Source: Edolisoma coerulescens (lineage: Eukaryota > Chordata > Aves > Passeriformes > Campephagidae). From it: DNA of 64,000 nucleotides. Shown here in pieces: positions 13,189 to 25,823 of the stretch. The position numbers and the translations under genes are program-made. The stretch covers positions 279,458 to 343,457 of the forward strand of contig VWZW01006249.1 of the NCBI GenBank assembly GCA_013397115.1, written 5' to 3'. Numbering within the stretch: the stretch's first letter is position 1; each line of letters opens with the position of its first letter. The notes beneath the pieces were generated by a model. It did no database searches, was not told where the DNA came from, and was given only the letters and a program-made list of their open reading frames with translations.

Positions 13189-15444
13189 GCTAGAATCAAG
13201 ATATACAAAAATAAACTCCTTATAGAACCATATTTCTTAAATGATGCCTTACCTGTCTTAAAAGTTGCATTGCATTATGAAATACTGCAGAGAATCTTCT
13301 GATTGTGTAATTCTAGCTTCAAAGGAGTTTGCAGAAGCTCCTATGTATTATACTATAGAAAACATTTAGCACACCTTAATATTCCACCTATCAGTCAAAA
13401 AATGAGAATTTCTCCCCCATATTTGTAAGTTCTTTTTGCTTTAATTTTAGAGGAGATTTTGTTTCCTTATGGATGTGCTGCACTGTTATACAGCTTCAAG
13501 TTTGAAAGGTACTGAAATTGGTACTGATACGCTAGATCAGAAACTGAGCTCTTGCTTATTTTCCAGGATACAGTTTTTACTTTATATTTAGAGAAATGTC
13601 ATCCTTTCACCTGCCATGAATTAGATCTTTCTTCTCAGTGATAGGTCAGGTGATTTTTTTTCAGCAGTGCTGTGTTCTATGATGAAAGATCAGGTACTGT
13701 GTTTTACCATCACTGAAACAGTTTTTCTTTACGTCTTCTGGGATTGATATTTTTAAGCTTAAGGTAAATGTTGCTAGCAGTACCGGTGTTTAAAAATTAT
13801 TTTAGATGTAATAAAGCTGAGAAATCCATATGCCTTTTTTTGTGTGTGTCTGAATCTTATCACTTTGCTGGGTACTTTGCAGGTTGAGCTGTGAGAGCAC
13901 GGCCTGAGGTCCCTTGTTCCTGCAGTGCTCTGTTTACCTTGCACCACTACATTGTTCTTGCCCAGCATAGTGGGGGCTTGAGGGTTATTTTGTTTTGTTT
14001 GATTGCAGAGTGGTGGGAGGAGGAGCGATGATTGCCTTGTCTTCTGAGGCTTGGCTGCATTTTTAAAATTTTTTTGTTCACTGCTTTTATTCATCAGTGA
14101 CAATTTATAAACAGTGCATGTTTCACAATGATTTCAGCCTTGAGTGCCAAACAACTGTATGATTTTGTTCCTTTGTTTGACAGCTATCTGGCACTAAGCC
14201 CTGGGCACAATTATAACAAATAGTTTTGTCCAGTATACTCGTATGTTCTTTATTTCAATTACATTTTTGCTATTACATTAGAAATCTATCTTCCTAGAAA
14301 TATGGTTTAAAAGGTACATGGTAAAAAAAAAAAACCAAACCCTTTAAAAATCTGATAAAGGAGTTGAGTATAAATTTGTTCCTTCAGTATTTTGGAGTTG
14401 GGGCAGCAGGGTAAACAAAGACAGGCCAGTAGAAAAATACTGCTGGGTTTAGTTGGTTCAGTGGCACAGTTGCAAACTATGAAAAGGAATATAGTTTGTT
14501 GGCAGGAGGAAAAAGCCCATGTGTTTCTCCAGTGGGTGACCATTTTATCTAGCATAGTTTGCCTATGTGTAGACAATAAACAGTGGGCTTTCAGCTATTT
14601 ATTTAGAACAGAGTAAAGCTAAATAATACTTTAATATAGGATATTTTCTGTATTGATTTATCTCATTTTACCTACATAGAAGAAAATTTAGAGCCTGAAT
14701 GTCTTTAACTCAAGGTACTGCATTTAGTTGGCTTGGTTGACATTCTACAACATGAAGGAGGAACGCTTCTCTGTTACCGTGCGCCTCGGAGTTTCTGGTT
14801 TGTGTGCCTCCCCCTCTCCCCAGCTCAGACACAGCTTGGTCTCATGATAGAGACATAGTGCAAATGCCAGTAAACCAATGTGAAATAAAACACCAAATGG
14901 AAAGGCAGTGATTCATCAGGAGAAAATGTTATCCAGGCCCCAGTAACTTTTTTTCTTCTTTTAACCTGTGCTCTCAAGCATTGTTATTCCCTTGATAATC
15001 ACTTTCAGCACCATTATTGAACAAAGCTGTGTTTTCAAAGTTGCCATTGCCCTTCTACTGATCTCTCTTTCTTTCTTGATGGTACTTTTATGTTGCGTTC
15101 TTGTTTGTTAATGAAATGCAATTGTGTCATTGGTCCAGTTTATTTTCTTCAAAAAATGCCGAAGCCTCAGAGGTAGGAAATAATGTAAACTTTAATTTAC
15201 ACTAAAATCATTAATGGATCATCTGTCCTCAAATCTATAGAGTATAATTGTACTGTAGTCTTACTTTGTGGTTAAACTCGTATTTTTGTCCCTTGAATGC
15301 ACCCATCTGGATCAGTACACTGTTCCACCTGAGCACTTTCATGAGGCTTGTGCTCAGCTGCACTTTGGGATTTTTCCTGTCTTTACCTGGCTTGTCTGTC
15401 TGCCTTGGTCTGTTGACTTGTTTTGGCTCTTTTAAGAAAAGATC

Positions 15445-15471
15445 TTTTTTTTTTTTTTTTTTTTTTTTTTT
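15445..15471. repeat. Poly(T) tract
   Basis: An almost pure run of about 27 T residues is followed by GTGCAG, which makes it look like a strong splice acceptor. No supported exon follows. Confidence 0.9.
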
Positions 15472-18400
15472 GTGCAGATGTGTTGCTTTTTGTAAAGAAT
15501 TATTTTCTTTTTGTTTCCTTCATCTTAAATATAAAGAAAAGGTAAATTCTAAAATTGTTTCTGCTCCGTTACTTGCCATGTGATACGTACTTGGCTATAA
15601 TGCCTGGCTGTTGAAGTCCAGACCATATAATTTTTTCACATTCTCTCTGGGTTTTTGTGGTTCTTTCTCTGTGCACCTGTTAGTGGCCAGTGCTATCGGT
15701 GGGACACCATGGTAGAGGGGTCTTTTTGTTTGTTTGTGAGACATTCATATGCTCAAAATTGGCATCTTCTAAGAGGTCTTTAAGTGCAGATTCTGAACAG
15801 GGGTGCTGCATAGCAGCGTAAATTTTCCCCTTAACAGGAGAGATTATTGGGCAATAGATTTGGAAGATGAAAATTTCATATTGCAATGAAGTATAGTAAT
15901 GCATTCACTGGTTCTCTGTTAGAAATGCTGGAAGTTGTGGTGAATGGACAAGAGAATAATAAAAACCAATATAGGAAAATACACCTTAAAGTGGAAAAAT
16001 AATAATTTACTGATGGCCAACTTCTAAAGGACATCAAAAGCTGCAGGACTGTGGCTTAGTTAAATTGGAGGAAGGAATATCAGCCAGGTGATAAAATTAG
16101 ACCTGAAAGAGTTTAAATGCAAAATTAGTAAAAATTTGCTTATTTCTGTATTGGGTCAATAGTATGGGTTGAAGGGGAACTTGGTAGTTTTCCACTGCAG
16201 AAAGCAAATTCAAATACACATTTTTAGTGTCCAGTGTTTTGTTTTTTGAAATGTGTCTTTTTTACTGAAGCTTCTGAGATGTGTGTGGATGTTTTTCAGA
16301 ACGCTTGATCCCTTGTAGCGTGTACCATGCTGCTCAAGGCAAGAATCTTTAGATGTCACAGTCGTCTTGCCACACATGATGAATCACTTTGCCTAAAGAT
16401 TTTCTGCCCACAAAGCCTGTGGGGTGGCTCTGTCTCCCTAAAGATGTTCTGTTCAACTGGCCATCTGAGCTAACTGTGCTGTGACCAGTTTGTAAAGTAC
16501 TAAATCCAAACTTTTTCACATTTTATTTATTATTTTTGTAATAAAAGGGGTCATATGCAGAGAAGTAGTTCAGCTTTAAAAAGGCAGTATTGCCTTGAAC
16601 TTGTTTTGAGGTTTTTTTTTTAATTTAATATGTCACAAGAATCATGTCAAATGATTGTAACTGCAGGATACCATCCAAAATGTGTTTTTCTAGATTTTCC
16701 CTTCCTAATTTTTTTTTTTTGTATTGCCAGTAAACCAATGTGTGTAATGAGTTTCGTGGCTTTCCTGATTGTGTCCCTCTTTGGATACATTCTTTGGTGG
16801 TATTGGCCCGTGAGACAGAATTAGTGGCAGCTGGTAATAAAACCTGAAGTTTCAAGATATTGAACAGATATCTGATTGACTGTTTCCTTTCAGAGGTCCA
16901 TAAACTTGCTGTGGGGAGCTTGGGGGACCACTCTAAGAAGAACATTTAGAATATAAATGTTTTAAATGTTTTTAGGATTTAAAAAGCAATTAATGCTTTT
17001 TAAATAGTTCAAAATTTGTGGTAGGTTAACTTAAATTCATATCTGGTTGTTAATTTTTCAGATTCCATGGGCTAAAACAACATGCATTGAGCATTTTGTT
17101 GTGACAAATCTGTAGAAGTAGTATATCAACAATAAGACACAGGATGTGACAAACTACATGAAGTAAATTTTATTTTTAGCTTTCTTTTTTTTTGTTTTTC
17201 ATTATTAATTATTTATTTTCTCACCCTTCCTGCCTTTTTGCCTTTGGCTGTCTTTATGATAATACGTATTCCTGTGTTCTCCCCTTCCCGTGTGATCAGT
17301 GGAGTCCCTAACTCCCTTTGTAGCCTGTTCAAGGTCTATTGTGAGGAGGAGGAGGAGGTGACCCTTTGGCTGCTCTACTCCTTCCCCCTGAGAAAATCCA
17401 TGAGCAGACCTCAGTAGTGATTTAAAAAGGGGTTGGTAATGTAACTACAAACTATTAGATGGCAGTATTTCGTCATTTGCATTTGTACAAAAACCCACCT
17501 TTTCTAACTTAGGCCACCTTTCTCCTTTCTGTCCTGTTGACCCTTTTCAAATATTTGCTTAAATAAGCATTGATGGGAGAACTGCTCATCTATTTTCTTT
17601 TTTGGAAGACAAATATAAATGAAAAGATTTTCCACAGACTTCCTTTTGTCCTCCTGTGGATATTGATTTTTTTTTTTTTAATAACTATCCATCTTGCAGA
17701 AAATATTTTCACTACCAAGAACATCCTTTAAATATAAAATAGCTCTGAGTAGTGTATACGTTCTCTCTGTCATAACTTAGAAATCCTTTTTGTTGACGAT
17801 GTAAAAGATATCAACTCCTTAAGAACCAGCTCAGAAACTACAGGAAAAAAAGCCCAAAATATTCCTCATAGCTTTTTAAAAAAAGTTAAAACAAACCCAC
17901 CCTCAGCCCCCATGCTATTCCAGCTCTTCTTTGCAAGAAGATTTTTACTTATAGAAGATAAATTCTTTGTCCTTGTCCTGATTTTTTTTTTTTCTTGTTA
18001 AAGATTTCAGTTTTGTTAGCTTCTTTACATTTGCAGCTCTTGAATACATGCAGTCTGTGTCACACTGAAAAAATTGTTTTGGAATGAATGTCTTATTTAA
18101 TACCTGAAAGTATAGCGTGATTAGTTTAGGAAAATGCTTATTTGGAAGTCATAGCCAGTTATGCCTGCCCAAGGTTTAATATTCTTTTTTTTTATGATGA
18201 ATCCAGCTGTGAACCCTGAATGGAAATCAGACAGCTTGACGCTAACAGCTGATCATAAGGAGTCCAGTTAGGCAAAATGCAGAATGAATCATTTCTGTTG
18301 ACCCTGGATAAAGCTGAGTAACGTCAGTATAGTTGATTAGATAGAAGGGAGCAGTTAGGCAGTACCTAAACTTTAAAGCATTCAATGTAGCTGGGTTTGA

Positions 18401-19629
18401 ATGTTTCTGTAGTAGTTAAAGAAAATTCTTAGTAGCACTGAAAATTTTCTTTGGATTTGAATGCTTCTAAGAATTGCTTTCATGGAAGGAAGTATAGTCC
18501 TAATTTGAGCTGTGTTTTCAGTTTTCAGTTTCATCATGGAATGACATTTTTGAGATTTCTTTTAATATTGGGCAAATGTGTGTCTTTTGTTAGGGTAACA
18601 TTTGCATTGCCTCCCTCTCATTTAACCATTTTGACTCAAGAAATTGCAAAACTCTTTCAATCTTAGCTATCTACTGTCATAAGCGTCAACACATTCTTGC
18701 TTATGTTTATTGTAAATATTAATTTTGCTTTATTTTTCATAATGCAAGTAGTTCTTACAGAAATCCGTTTCAGGATATTGCACTGACAAGATGAGGTTGT
18801 TTTGGGTTTTTTATAACTGTTTTGTTCATTAACTTCTAGATCCCTCTTTCCAAACAGTGGTGCATGTCTAATTTTTAGTGAATGAATAAATCAAAGCTAC
18901 TTTTTGCAAGATAAATTTGCTAATTTATACACGATACACTTGTGAATTGTATACTATTTTTTATTGATAACTTTGCTTCTGTATATTTTGGGGATAAGAA
19001 TTGTAATATAAATAAATCTTCAGTGGAGTCCTTTGCTGTAGAAAATGCTTCAGGAGTTATGTATTGTTTTCTTTATGGATTAAAATTTGTGTTACTGTTG
19101 TCATGATTCCTTCACTGATTTCCACAAACTGATTAAAATCTGTTAATATTAGTCTTGATGTCCTTACAGTCTATATAACTTATATAACAATTAGATTCCT
19201 GATACCTGTGCTATGCACTTTTTAAAAACTCTTCTCAGTTCAGTAAAATGTGTCTCTGGTGCATTTCATCCTGTCTTCGTGGAAATCTCCTTGCTCACAA
19301 GCAGTACCACCTTTTGCCATCTTGGAATACCCTTTCTTTTGAAGTTTCTTTGATAAATCTTAACCCTTTTGTGCTCTAGTTTCCATGTGTTGAGCTGAAC
19401 CTTTTTAAGGTGTAATTATGTCACAAGCAAGCGTAAGCAAAGCCCCACTGCTTTCCCGTCCTAGTCAATGAGAGGCTCGGTTTTGTCTGAGGACCAGACA
19501 AGGTTTACTGGCTGGTTCGTGCTGCATGCCGGAGTCCCCTGTGCCCTTGGCTTCACTCAGACAAAATTTTAGCACAGGGAATGGAAGTGAGATGCTCAGA
19601 TGGACCTGGAGACCTGAGCCATCCCCTTG

Positions 19630-19662
19630 TTCTCCATCTTGCTTAATGTTTCCAGGTAAGGG
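19630..19662 (+). promoter_or_regulatory. Candidate recursive (ratcheting) splice site
   Basis: A fairly pyrimidine-rich stretch ends in TTTCCAG at 19655 and is directly followed by GTAAGG at 19656, so a 3' splice site and a 5' splice site are juxtaposed. It lies about 16.4 kb into the 35.8 kb intron, close to its middle. Recursive splice sites of this form are known in long vertebrate introns. Motif resemblance is the only evidence. Confidence 0.3.
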
Positions 19663-21359
19663 TAAGCTTTACTGAGGCACTTTCATTTTGGATGAGGTTC
19701 TTTGTCAAACTCCTCCCAGCACTTTCCATTGGGAATGTCACCAGCTGTTAATTTTTTGGCTCTTAAGAGATGTCAAGTCTGTAGCATAGCCATCAACTTG
19801 CCCTGTGTTGCATATGAAGTGTGGTGAATATTAGTACTTAATTCACTATATGACATTTTCATTTCTTTTCAAGAGCTTTCAAAATAAAAGGAACTGAATT
19901 TTATCTAAAAAATGGATCTTATTAAGGGAGAAATTCTGAATTTAACACTATAGGTTCCCCAAACACTACAGGAATTAGCATTCTGTAAGTGCCCAGAATA
20001 GAACCAGTCGTCAGGCCCTTAATTTAATAATTTATTGATTAATGGTTTTTGTATTCTAGTGAGGGAGAACACTTCCTCTGCTGCTGGTCAACATAATTCT
20101 GCAAAAGGATGTGAATATTCCTTTGATAATACTCATGTTTGTTCTTTAACCCGTCTGTGCTCTTCTGTCTAACACCAAGTGTGCCGCCTTTTTATTGTGT
20201 GTAGTTTTTGGGTTGTGGGACTCGGATTTGGCCCTGTGGTTCTGTGAATCATACCCAGACTCTGAATTGTTAGCAAAATATAAGTACTGTTGTGCATTTT
20301 TCTGAGATCTTTGAAATAGGGAAGGGAGGAAGTCAAGGAAAGAAGAGTAGAAGGCCTCCAGCACCACAAATCACCAAATTATCTGGATGCTAACTATAAG
20401 AAAGTGTGCTTTTTGCTTCTGACATTATTTTCCCCCCTCCTTGTATTAATGAATTAAATTATACTGTAGTTCCTTTGTGTAGCCTCCCAGATAGGCGAGG
20501 AGGAATTGCCATCGACCTAAAGCAACACGTAGTGCTACAGAGTGCAACCCAACAACAGTACTCCTGTAATGCCTACTATACTTATTTTTCCAAGTTCTCA
20601 GCAATTTATGCCCAAAAGCAAAACTGAGTTGGTTCAGTGGATTCTACATTTGCATAATTTTTTACTGTAAAATTTAGAGTTGTCTGCTCTTCATATAATC
20701 AGTTTAAGAAATACATAAGTAAAACTAAGCTCTTGGCTTTGGTACCAAGTGGTGGAGTCCTACCTACCTGGGCACTTACAGCATTGTAAACATTATATAT
20801 GTGTATTAGTCATTTGTTTAGTCTTTTACATTTCAGTTGCAACTCATTTGACTTTTGGCCCCAAGGCGTAATGTAATTCCAATTCACATTTGTTTCCCGA
20901 GTTTCTTTTTAACAGTGCAAATACTTAACAGTATAGTGTGATATGCTCTGGCAAAAATGTCGCCGTATCCTTATGTCCGTAGTGTTTGTTATACTCCTGA
21001 GTCATCAATAACACAAACATAAATTAACATTTGTAATTGACCTTTTTTGCAAACTAGCCAAAAGCAGCTAGTGCTCTGATCCAAGTCTTGGTGTGTCGGG
21101 ATCACATTGCATTGTGTACTTCTTTATCTCCTTGTTTTGAAACTAATCTATGATAGTTGGCCTAAAAGAAATAAAATTATTTCTTTCCCTGAGAGCATTG
21201 GTAAGCATATCAATAATTTTTTTAATAGATTTTCTTTTTTTTGTTGTTGTTACCGGTGTTCCTGTTTGTTTCAGAATTTTGTCTTGCGTATCACCAGGTC
21301 CAGCAGCACATTCTTTCATTGATTTTTCATCCCGCTTTGTCCCTTATCTCTGCTTGCTT

Positions 21360-22070
21360 GCTATTGTTCAAGGGTCGTTTGGTGAAAGGTACAAGCGTTG
21401 TGCAGGGTTTATTTTGGCAAAATGAATAATGTTGCCATTGATCTGGGTCTGAGCCGACTGCTTCCTCGGGCAGAAGTTCTTAGCTTCAGGTTGTTTCCTT
21501 CTTGCAGGCTCCGCTCGAATTGCAGCTTGAGCCGGTGGTTGAGCTCTACCCGGCACTCTATTAATATGCACAACATGACCGGTTTCGGGGGAAGGTTATT
21601 AGAATGCTGGTTTGTATCCTCCAGTGAATGAAATGATGTGTGATTATGAAGTCATCAGGCATGGACCAGTAAGGCTCGAGAGAGCCTCCCCCCCAGGTCC
21701 TGGGGGTGCCATTGATTGGTGACCATGTGTTTGTGCCCGATAGACTGTGAAATGGTGTGTTGCTACACGGCTGTGTTGCACCTGCGCCCCACCGAGGTGA
21801 TTGATTGGTTTGGTCATGTGGAATGTTCCCATCTGGTCTGCAGTAATGTGTTTTTTTTGTTAGGGTTTTTTTTTTTCCTTCCTTCCTCTTCTCTCCCATT
21901 TCCCCTTCATCCGCAAGCCGCGAGTGCTGGCTGGGGAGTCGGAGCAGGCAGTCGCAAAAGGCAGCGCTCAGCTTCGCCTTGAGAACAAAGTGGGGCTGCT
22001 GCAAGCGCTGCTCTCAGTCCTGCTCCGAGATCAGATAGTTGTGGGGGGATCATGAGCAGCTTTTCTGAAA
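21360..22070. promoter_or_regulatory. CpG-enriched candidate alternative promoter region
   Basis: CpG is clearly enriched at 21365-21600 (about 10) and again at 21910-22030 (about 9), compared with near absence in the flanks. Between them lie two inverted CCAAT boxes (ATTGG at 21715-21719 and 21804-21808), a GC-rich block and a poly(T)/pyrimidine run. A 45-codon open frame starts at the ATG at 22052 (MSSFSEKYKLEEG...) and ends with TAG at 22187-22189; I do not recognise it and saw no obvious donor after it. The paralogue TCF4 is known to use many internal 5' exons, so an internal TCF12 promoter here is plausible but unproven. Confidence 0.35.
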
Positions 22071-22329
22071 AATACAAACTGGAGGAGGGATGGGATACAA
22101 CAACTGAACCCCAAAACCTATGTGTCACTGCAGATTTCTTACTGATTTTACAAAAGCGCTCTGCTATTGTAATTAGATTACCCAAGTAGCAGTGCATGTG
22201 GAAGATCTTATTTAACCTCAGGAAAGTAGTAGTTTATTTATTGAAAACTACTGATGTTGCACTTTAAATGCCAAGAAATTATTTTAGTTCCTTTAAAAAA
22301 AATTCTATGGTTACATTGGGCGGTCTTGT

Positions 22330-22560
22330 TTGATATTTCTTAATCTCACTCCTTTTTCATAATTGATCTATTCATTCCACTTAATGACTAATTACATATC
22401 AGAGCACATCATCAGCAGCATTCATCATTGTAGAATGTAATAATCAATGACATTTCAACAAAGGAAAAAATAAATATGCAAATAAGGACTCATTAACATT
22501 TGCATGAGCTGTTTGAATAATCACGTTGCTGACAAGGCTGTAATTAACAGAAATTGATGC
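22330..22560. promoter_or_regulatory. Conserved-looking non-coding element with octamer and SOX motifs
   Basis: This is an AT-rich block dense in homeodomain-type cores (TAATTA, ATTA, TAAT). It contains a SOX/TCF-like AACAAAGG at 22457-22464, a perfect octamer ATGCAAAT at 22476-22483 and a second, inverted perfect octamer ATTTGCAT at 22498-22505. Two POU octamers within 30 bp next to a SOX-type site is a typical developmental-enhancer composition. Conservation cannot be measured from one sequence, so this rests on motif content. Confidence 0.35.
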
Positions 22561-23114
22561 TGAGTTCAGTATTTGATAGTGTGTTTTCTCAGCGTTTTAT
22601 TGTTGTCACTGCGGGGGCTGGAATGAAGTTCTGCTCTACTTGTACCTTGACTTAGGCTTGATGTGATGGGTTGTGCCAGGTAGCAGAGGCTTCTGGGAGT
22701 CCTTAATTCATCTGTGACCTACACTTAATGCATAGAAAGATATTTACTGAAATTGCCATATTGCTAATGAAGGATTGTTAAATTCTTAATAATTATATAA
22801 CAACTGAAGGCAAACCTTTTTCCAAAGTCAAGAAAACTAAAAATTACTCACCTTTTTTTTTTTCCCCTAAATTGACAATCTTTTGCATGAGTCAGGCACT
22901 TTGAAACTATAGAATATATTATTTGCATTGAAAATTAGGTATTAATGTAGGGGTTTTGGGGTTTTTTGTCTCTTGTTAATCTGGCACACTGTATCAGTGT
23001 CAGGAGTCTTGAGCTTTATTGTAATTGAAAATCACTTGCGAAGGAAAATGTTGTGTAATTATGAAATGTACAGTCTCCCTCTTCCCCTCCCTTTTTATTA
23101 TTGCAACTTTACTG

Positions 23115-23162
23115 CCTCCTCCCTCTTTTTTTTTCCTTCTTTTTTTTTTTTTTCCTCCCCCC
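23115..23162. repeat. Polypyrimidine (C/T) tract
   Basis: An almost uninterrupted run of C and T ends in a C block. It is low-complexity intronic sequence, and the open frames crossing it are artefacts of the composition. Confidence 0.85.
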
Positions 23163-25823
23163 GAAGCTTCCTCTTTTTGTCATGGATATCAACTGAAATG
23201 CACAAAACACAATAAAGCTGTTTATGTCAGTTTTTTTGGATGACTGTAAGTGCTGATTATAACAAGTTTAAGGAATTTCCTTTGTTGAGTGTGTACCCAC
23301 GCCATATGGCTCAACATGGAACATTAACTTGACAGGGATAATGGATTGTGGTATATGGAGACAATTTTGCCTGCAGCTTCACTATAACTCATTCTGGTTG
23401 GGGATCACAAGTTTATAATATAGGATGCAGCAAACATCCAGATGGATTTACTTTACATAAAAGAGTTGCGTTTCTTTTTATTTCCTGCCTATAATTGGAA
23501 AAAAACAAAAGACTTTTAAAAAAGAATTTAAAAGTAGTAAACAAAGAATGGGTCTCATTCAGGGAAGAAAAATCTTAGTGAAACTGTGTATATATGTAGC
23601 TGGAGTGTTTTGGATACATTGAAACATGCATAGGTAAAGTGTTACTTATACACACAGGCACACAATTTTTAAAATATTACCTCAAGTGCTTTCACTTCTC
23701 AGAATATTTCAGTATAGCTCCAGTTCTAGAAATACGTAATGTTCTAGGATAGTGTGAAAAAAGCTATTTAAAATGTCTATCTGATTTTTACTTACAGGCT
23801 GTTTTTGTCATAAGCAAAGTGACCACTTAATTAGCATTGTGGTGCTTTGGTAATGCTCTGATAGAACCCTGGGTTTTTTTAGGAAAACAATAATCTTTAT
23901 AAGATTTTTGTGATGCATGCAAAGGAAATACTGCTGAAATAGCTTTACTTCACTGTTTACCTGATATAATAGAAGTGTCCAAATGTCTTAGGAGTATAAC
24001 AAAAGTCAGTATAAATCTAATGTGTCCTACTGATCTGCATGCCCAAGGTAAGTCCTAATTTTATGAATACTTCTGCATCTAAGAGACTTTAAGCACAAAT
24101 AATCCCGTTAAGCATGTATGTAGCTGTTTGAAGGATCAGGGTCATAAATCCATATTTAGGTTTTCAGATAGAGCTACATGAGATGGCTTCTGCATTCCTG
24201 TGCACTTGTGATTGAGTTATACCTGAAATAAAATTGGGTGCTTTGCGGTCTGAAAAGGAGACGTCTTCTAGCTATCGGTTTTGGAGATTCTTTTAAAACA
24301 CTATTTTTTTGAGACTCTGTGAATTTTGACCTTCTGTATCCAAAATAGCCGCTGTAATTTTTTTTTTTTTCTTTGAACCACTACGACATAGGTAACAATT
24401 TATTAGTTTTCTTCAATTGTCTCTGGAGGTAAGCACCTGAGCAGATGGGCAAGACATGGTTCATGGCTGGGGAAAAGAGATACTGGTCATGATTATAATA
24501 GATACTGTTTGTCTGTCCAGTCTTCCTCCTCTGTTACTGACTTAATAGGTTCACATCACAATTTAGCATCTTTAGATATTATCCAAAGTTTCAGAAAGTA
24601 AACAGCTATAAAGAATCTGCATTTGAGAAGGGAGCAATGAAAAGGATCACTAACTATTGACCTATGAAGAATCTGCGTTAGCTTAAGATGTGGGGTTTCT
24701 TTCAGGTTTTCATGCTGCAAATTATACTTGAAAAAGCTTCTCTATGTTCATTCATCTTCCCCCTGCATGCTTGGCTCTGTGTGTGATAATCACAAACAGG
24801 TGGGATTTTGCTATGGGCTTAAGACATTGTTGCTTGTATTCTTCCTATGAAGTCCCTTATTTGCTACTGCCACTACAGCTACAAAAAGACAGTCTCAGGA
24901 AAACACATGGATTTATCTTTAACATTTTTAATAAAACTGGCACCATATTGGATGTAAAGGAACAAAAACATCATCTCCAATATAGCAGTCAGATGGTGGA
25001 TCTTTAATTTATTGTCTGTTGTTTGGGAAACACTAGGATAGGGAAATGTTACACCAGTGTTGCAATAAACTTGAAGAATTTAAATCTATAGATAAGAAAA
25101 TTCTTTCCAGGAACTGTAAGGGGAGTTGACTATTTCTGCCAGCTTCTGGACTTCTTGTCTCCTTTTAAGCTTCAGAATGAAAAAAGTCAAACCGTCAGCA
25201 AACACTTAATAAAATTGAAATTTTGAAGATAGCATTTTTGTCCTGTGTCAGCATTTACTGACCTACCAAAGAACTTCTGCAGGACTCTATTTGCAAAAGA
25301 ACATGGATGTTCTTCCTAGGTTACAGTGATGACTACCTGCAACACAGATTATACTCCAGTCACTAGAGTTCTGTGAAGTTGTAAGTGCTGTGTTGGCAAT
25401 AAGAACGTTGCACTCTGTGTGTATGTTTCTTATTCAGGTCCTGGAAAAGCTACAAAAGCAAGCTTCACTTTTTTTTTTCTGGTCTTGTAATCTGTAGTGG
25501 CCTGTGGGGAGTGCACTGATGATCCGCTCTTGTTAATGGCTTAGTGCAAGGATGTGATAAAAGTCCAGTAAGTTGTCAGTAGAAAGGCCATCAATAGAAA
25601 TTTATTAAGAGTAATGCTTGAAAGTGAATTCCACTGGCCTCCGACAGTAAGCTGCTGTAACACTCTTTGATCCTGAAGGGTCTGCTGAATCTCAAGTTGA
25701 AGTCAATGGTTTGGGTATAAAGAGCAATGATTTAATTTCTGTTTCGCTAATGATTTATTACTAAATATTGCTGCAGCCTTTGGATTACTGTTTTTATTTA
25801 TTGAGCTGTAGTTTAAAGGGCCT

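Noticed and set aside
15445..15471. Poly(T) as the tail of a retroposed gene copy on the minus strand
   Set aside because: No gene-like sequence follows on the right, and processed copies with poly(A) tails are rare in birds.
15445..15541. Poly(T) plus GTGCAG acceptor with GTAAAT donor at 15542 as a cryptic exon
   Set aside because: The 64-nt segment would shift the TCF12 frame, the donor is weak, and long T tracts mimic acceptors.
21561..22004. 147-codon minus-strand open frame, the longest in the window
   Set aside because: It lies across a CpG-enriched, pyrimidine-rich region, has low-complexity Lys/Glu and Gly stretches, no splice support and no resemblance to a known protein. Its length is near what chance gives in 64 kb.
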